Part shown: one piece after another, positions 62,964 to 64,000 of the stretch
Layout: each line of letters begins with the position of its first letter
Numbering within the stretch: position 1 is the first letter of the stretch
Assembly (NCBI RefSeq): GCF_000026145.1
Contig: NC_009445.1
Location: 2,480,001-2,544,000 of the forward strand
DNA length: 64,000 nt
From: Bradyrhizobium sp. ORS 278
GTDB lineage: Bacteria; Pseudomonadota; Alphaproteobacteria; Rhizobiales; Xanthobacteraceae
Direction: 5' to 3'
Notes under the pieces: model-generated
Databases searched by the model: none
Seen by the model: only the letters and a program-made list of their open reading frames with translations
What the model was told of the DNA's origin: nothing
Made by a program: the position numbers and the translations under genes

Positions 62964-63280
62964 GATTGTCTCCGAATGATCTTCATGCCGATGGCGCGAT
63001 GCCAATCGACGGTGGTCCGCGGACGTTCGCTCCGTATTGTTTCTTATCGTTTCTCGCGGGACCGTACGGCGATCGCGAGAAGTCGTCGCGATCGTTCTAT
63101 TAGCTGAGCGTGCAGCGCTTGCGAAACAGCAGAACTATTAATTTTAGGTCATGCGTCGATTGATCGGCATCAATGCGGCGGCGACGAGGCTCTGTCAGCT
63201 GCAAGGATTCAGCGCGCGCCGCACGATGCTCGAAAAGAGCAGCAACATTCCGGTCCCCCGTCCGAAGCGTCATCAGACAC
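62964..63280. other. Non-coding gap, no recognised feature
   Basis: About 320 bp between the PepSY gene start and the MarR gene end. It holds the PepSY promoter region; the AT-rich phrase ACTATTAATTTTAGG near 63135 does not match an Irr or Fur box that I can defend. Confidence 0.4.
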
Positions 63281-63844
63281 CTACTCCGAGCGAGCATGGT
63301 GACCTTGTGGAGAAGCTGCTTGCTCGTGCTCCGCTGGCCCGGCGCCAGGCTCGATCGTGCGCAGCAGCCTGCCGAGAAGCTTCGTGAGCGCAGCGACCTC
63401 CGATGAGGACAGTGTGCCGTGGATGAGGGCCTCGTCGGCTTCGAGCACGTCGCGCATGGCGCGCTCAGCGGTGGCGCGGCCCTTTGCGGTCAGGCGCACC
63501 GGCTTGCTGCGCCGATCGTCCTTGTCCTGGCCGCGCGCGATCAGGCCACGGGCCTCCAGCGCATGGAGCACCTTGGTAAGCCCGCCGGAAGAGATCAGGA
63601 TGGCGCTGTAGAGATCGGTGGGCAGCAACTGATGCGGCGCGGGCTGTCCGCGCAAGGTCACCAGCACCTCGAATTCGGTGAAGCTCAGCGCGTGGGCCGC
63701 AACGAGACGCTCCGTCTGCTCGAGCATCAGGCTGTTCAGGCGGAAGACGCGGACCATCAACCCAACGATGGGCGTGGCGGCCTCGGGCCAGGTCTTGGCC
63801 CGCAGCGCCAGGAAGTCGTCGATCGGTGTCCGCTCGGCCGTCAT
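63281..63844 (-). CDS. MarR-family transcriptional regulator
   Basis: The 187-residue protein has the MarR winged helix: LVAAHALSFTEFEVLVTLRG, LLPTDLYSAILISSGGLTKV, LHALEARGLIARGQDKDDRR and KPVRLTAKGRA. Helices at both ends should form the dimer. It is divergent from a gene cut by the window edge, with two strong palindromes in the 138-bp gap, so it very likely represses itself and that gene. The SD AAGGAGAG is clear. The ligand is unknown. Confidence 0.9.
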   Translation of the reverse strand: MTAERTPIDDFLALRAKTWPEAATPIVGLMVRVFRLNSLMLEQTERLVAAHALSFTEFEVLVTLRGQPAPHQLLPTDLYSAILISSGGLTKVLHALEARGLIARGQDKDDRRSKPVRLTAKGRATAERAMRDVLEADEALIHGTLSSSEVAALTKLLGRLLRTIEPGAGPAEHEQAASPQGHHARSE

Positions 63845-63874
63845 CGGCTCTCCTTACGAAAAAATCATGAAGAG

Positions 63875-63894
63875 ATATCTTTCAAGAAAGATAT
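63875..63894. promoter_or_regulatory. MarR operator candidate 1
   Basis: ATATCTTTC and GAAAGATAT are perfect arms around an AA centre. It is 30 bp from the MarR start. Confidence 0.65.
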
Positions 63895-63906
63895 AGGCTG
63901 AGTTAT

Positions 63907-63926
63907 ATGTCTTTCGAGAAAGATAT
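63907..63926. promoter_or_regulatory. MarR operator candidate 2
   Basis: ATGTCTTTC and GAAAGATAT flank a GA centre with a single mismatch. Its centre is 32 bp from that of site 1, about three helical turns, so two dimers could bind on the same face. Confidence 0.65.
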
Positions 63927-63982
63927 CAAGTGCGGCGCACTGATGGCGCCGCGATGTTCTGTGTACCCAGGAGACCACCATC

Positions 63983-64000
63983 ATGACGAGGAGCAGACGC
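63983..64000 (+). CDS. Partial gene cut by the window edge
   Basis: An ATG preceded by AGGAG (63969-63973) begins a frame reading MTRSRR before the window ends. It is divergent from the MarR gene and should be the main target of that regulator. Nothing can be said of its product. Confidence 0.5.

Noticed and set aside
63120..63150. Irr or Fur box near the PepSY gene
   Set aside because: The AT-rich phrase lacks the inverted TTTAGAA/TTCTAAA type layout and lies at the wrong side for a confident assignment.

Overview
The window is high-GC alphaproteobacterial chromosome and most probably comes from Bradyrhizobium or a close relative. The pointers are DUF1236 and PAN-type small proteins, palindromic repeats of the Bradyrhizobium/Rhodopseudomonas type, a protocatechuate 4,5-cleavage (lig) cluster, a fructose-type xylose transporter and an IS1182-family insertion sequence. 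This assignment is inference from gene content; no rRNA or tRNA gene was seen. No CRISPR array, prophage or plasmid module was recognised.

Aromatic catabolism dominates the first 30 kb. At 214-2352 an aryl-CoA ligase of the 2-aminobenzoate type is followed by a RidA-family deaminase. After small proteins, a MoxR/VWA pair and TspO, a LysR regulator (7935-8834) precedes a long same-strand run. That run is an aromatic-acid MFS transporter, ligJ, ligK, an NAD(P)-dependent dehydrogenase, ligI, ligA, ligB and ligC, which should take protocatechuate through the 4,5-extradiol route to pyruvate and oxaloacetate. A converging operon encodes a shikimate/quinate-type dehydrogenase, an amidohydrolase and an orphan binding protein. 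AMP nucleosidase and an HxlR/old-yellow-enzyme pair follow. Then come a cytochrome P450, an AraC regulator (PobR-like), pobA and a secreted tannase/feruloyl esterase. Together these genes read as a funnel from plant phenolic esters to 4-hydroxybenzoate, protocatechuate and central metabolism. A second protocatechuate 4,5-dioxygenase (ligA2B2) lies far away at 53215-54410 beside its own LysR regulator.

The middle (28.6-40 kb) holds the insertion sequence, a repeat-rich gap, a GAF-GGDEF protein whose C-terminal PilZ-like domain is cut off by a frameshift, a PAN-domain protein and a complete xylose locus (LacI regulator, xylB, xylA, ABC ATPase, permease, binding protein). From 40 to 50 kb lie a MarR-GNAT fusion, a lone FabA-like protein whose catalytic histidine is replaced by leucine, an L,D-transpeptidase, a coiled-coil membrane protein, a thioesterase, a hydrolase-membrane fusion, a DHFR-like reductase and a flavin amine oxidase. 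The right end has a secreted phosphodiesterase/phosphatase, the second lig locus, a PadR regulator, a tripartite RND efflux operon, a PepSY membrane protein and a MarR regulator that diverges from a gene cut by the window edge.

The most unusual material is non-coding. Two copies of a roughly 380-bp dispersed element (about 3.4-3.8 kb and 30.4-30.8 kb) share an RNA-like fold with compensatory base changes. At least nine nested palindromic elements in five families sit in gaps, often just after stop codons. Several good operator candidates are visible: a consensus FNR/FixK box in the LysR-ligA2 gap, a shared 18-bp site upstream of pobA and in the pobR/P450 gap, tandem MarR palindromes at the right edge, and a TetR-type palindrome abutting the efflux operon start.
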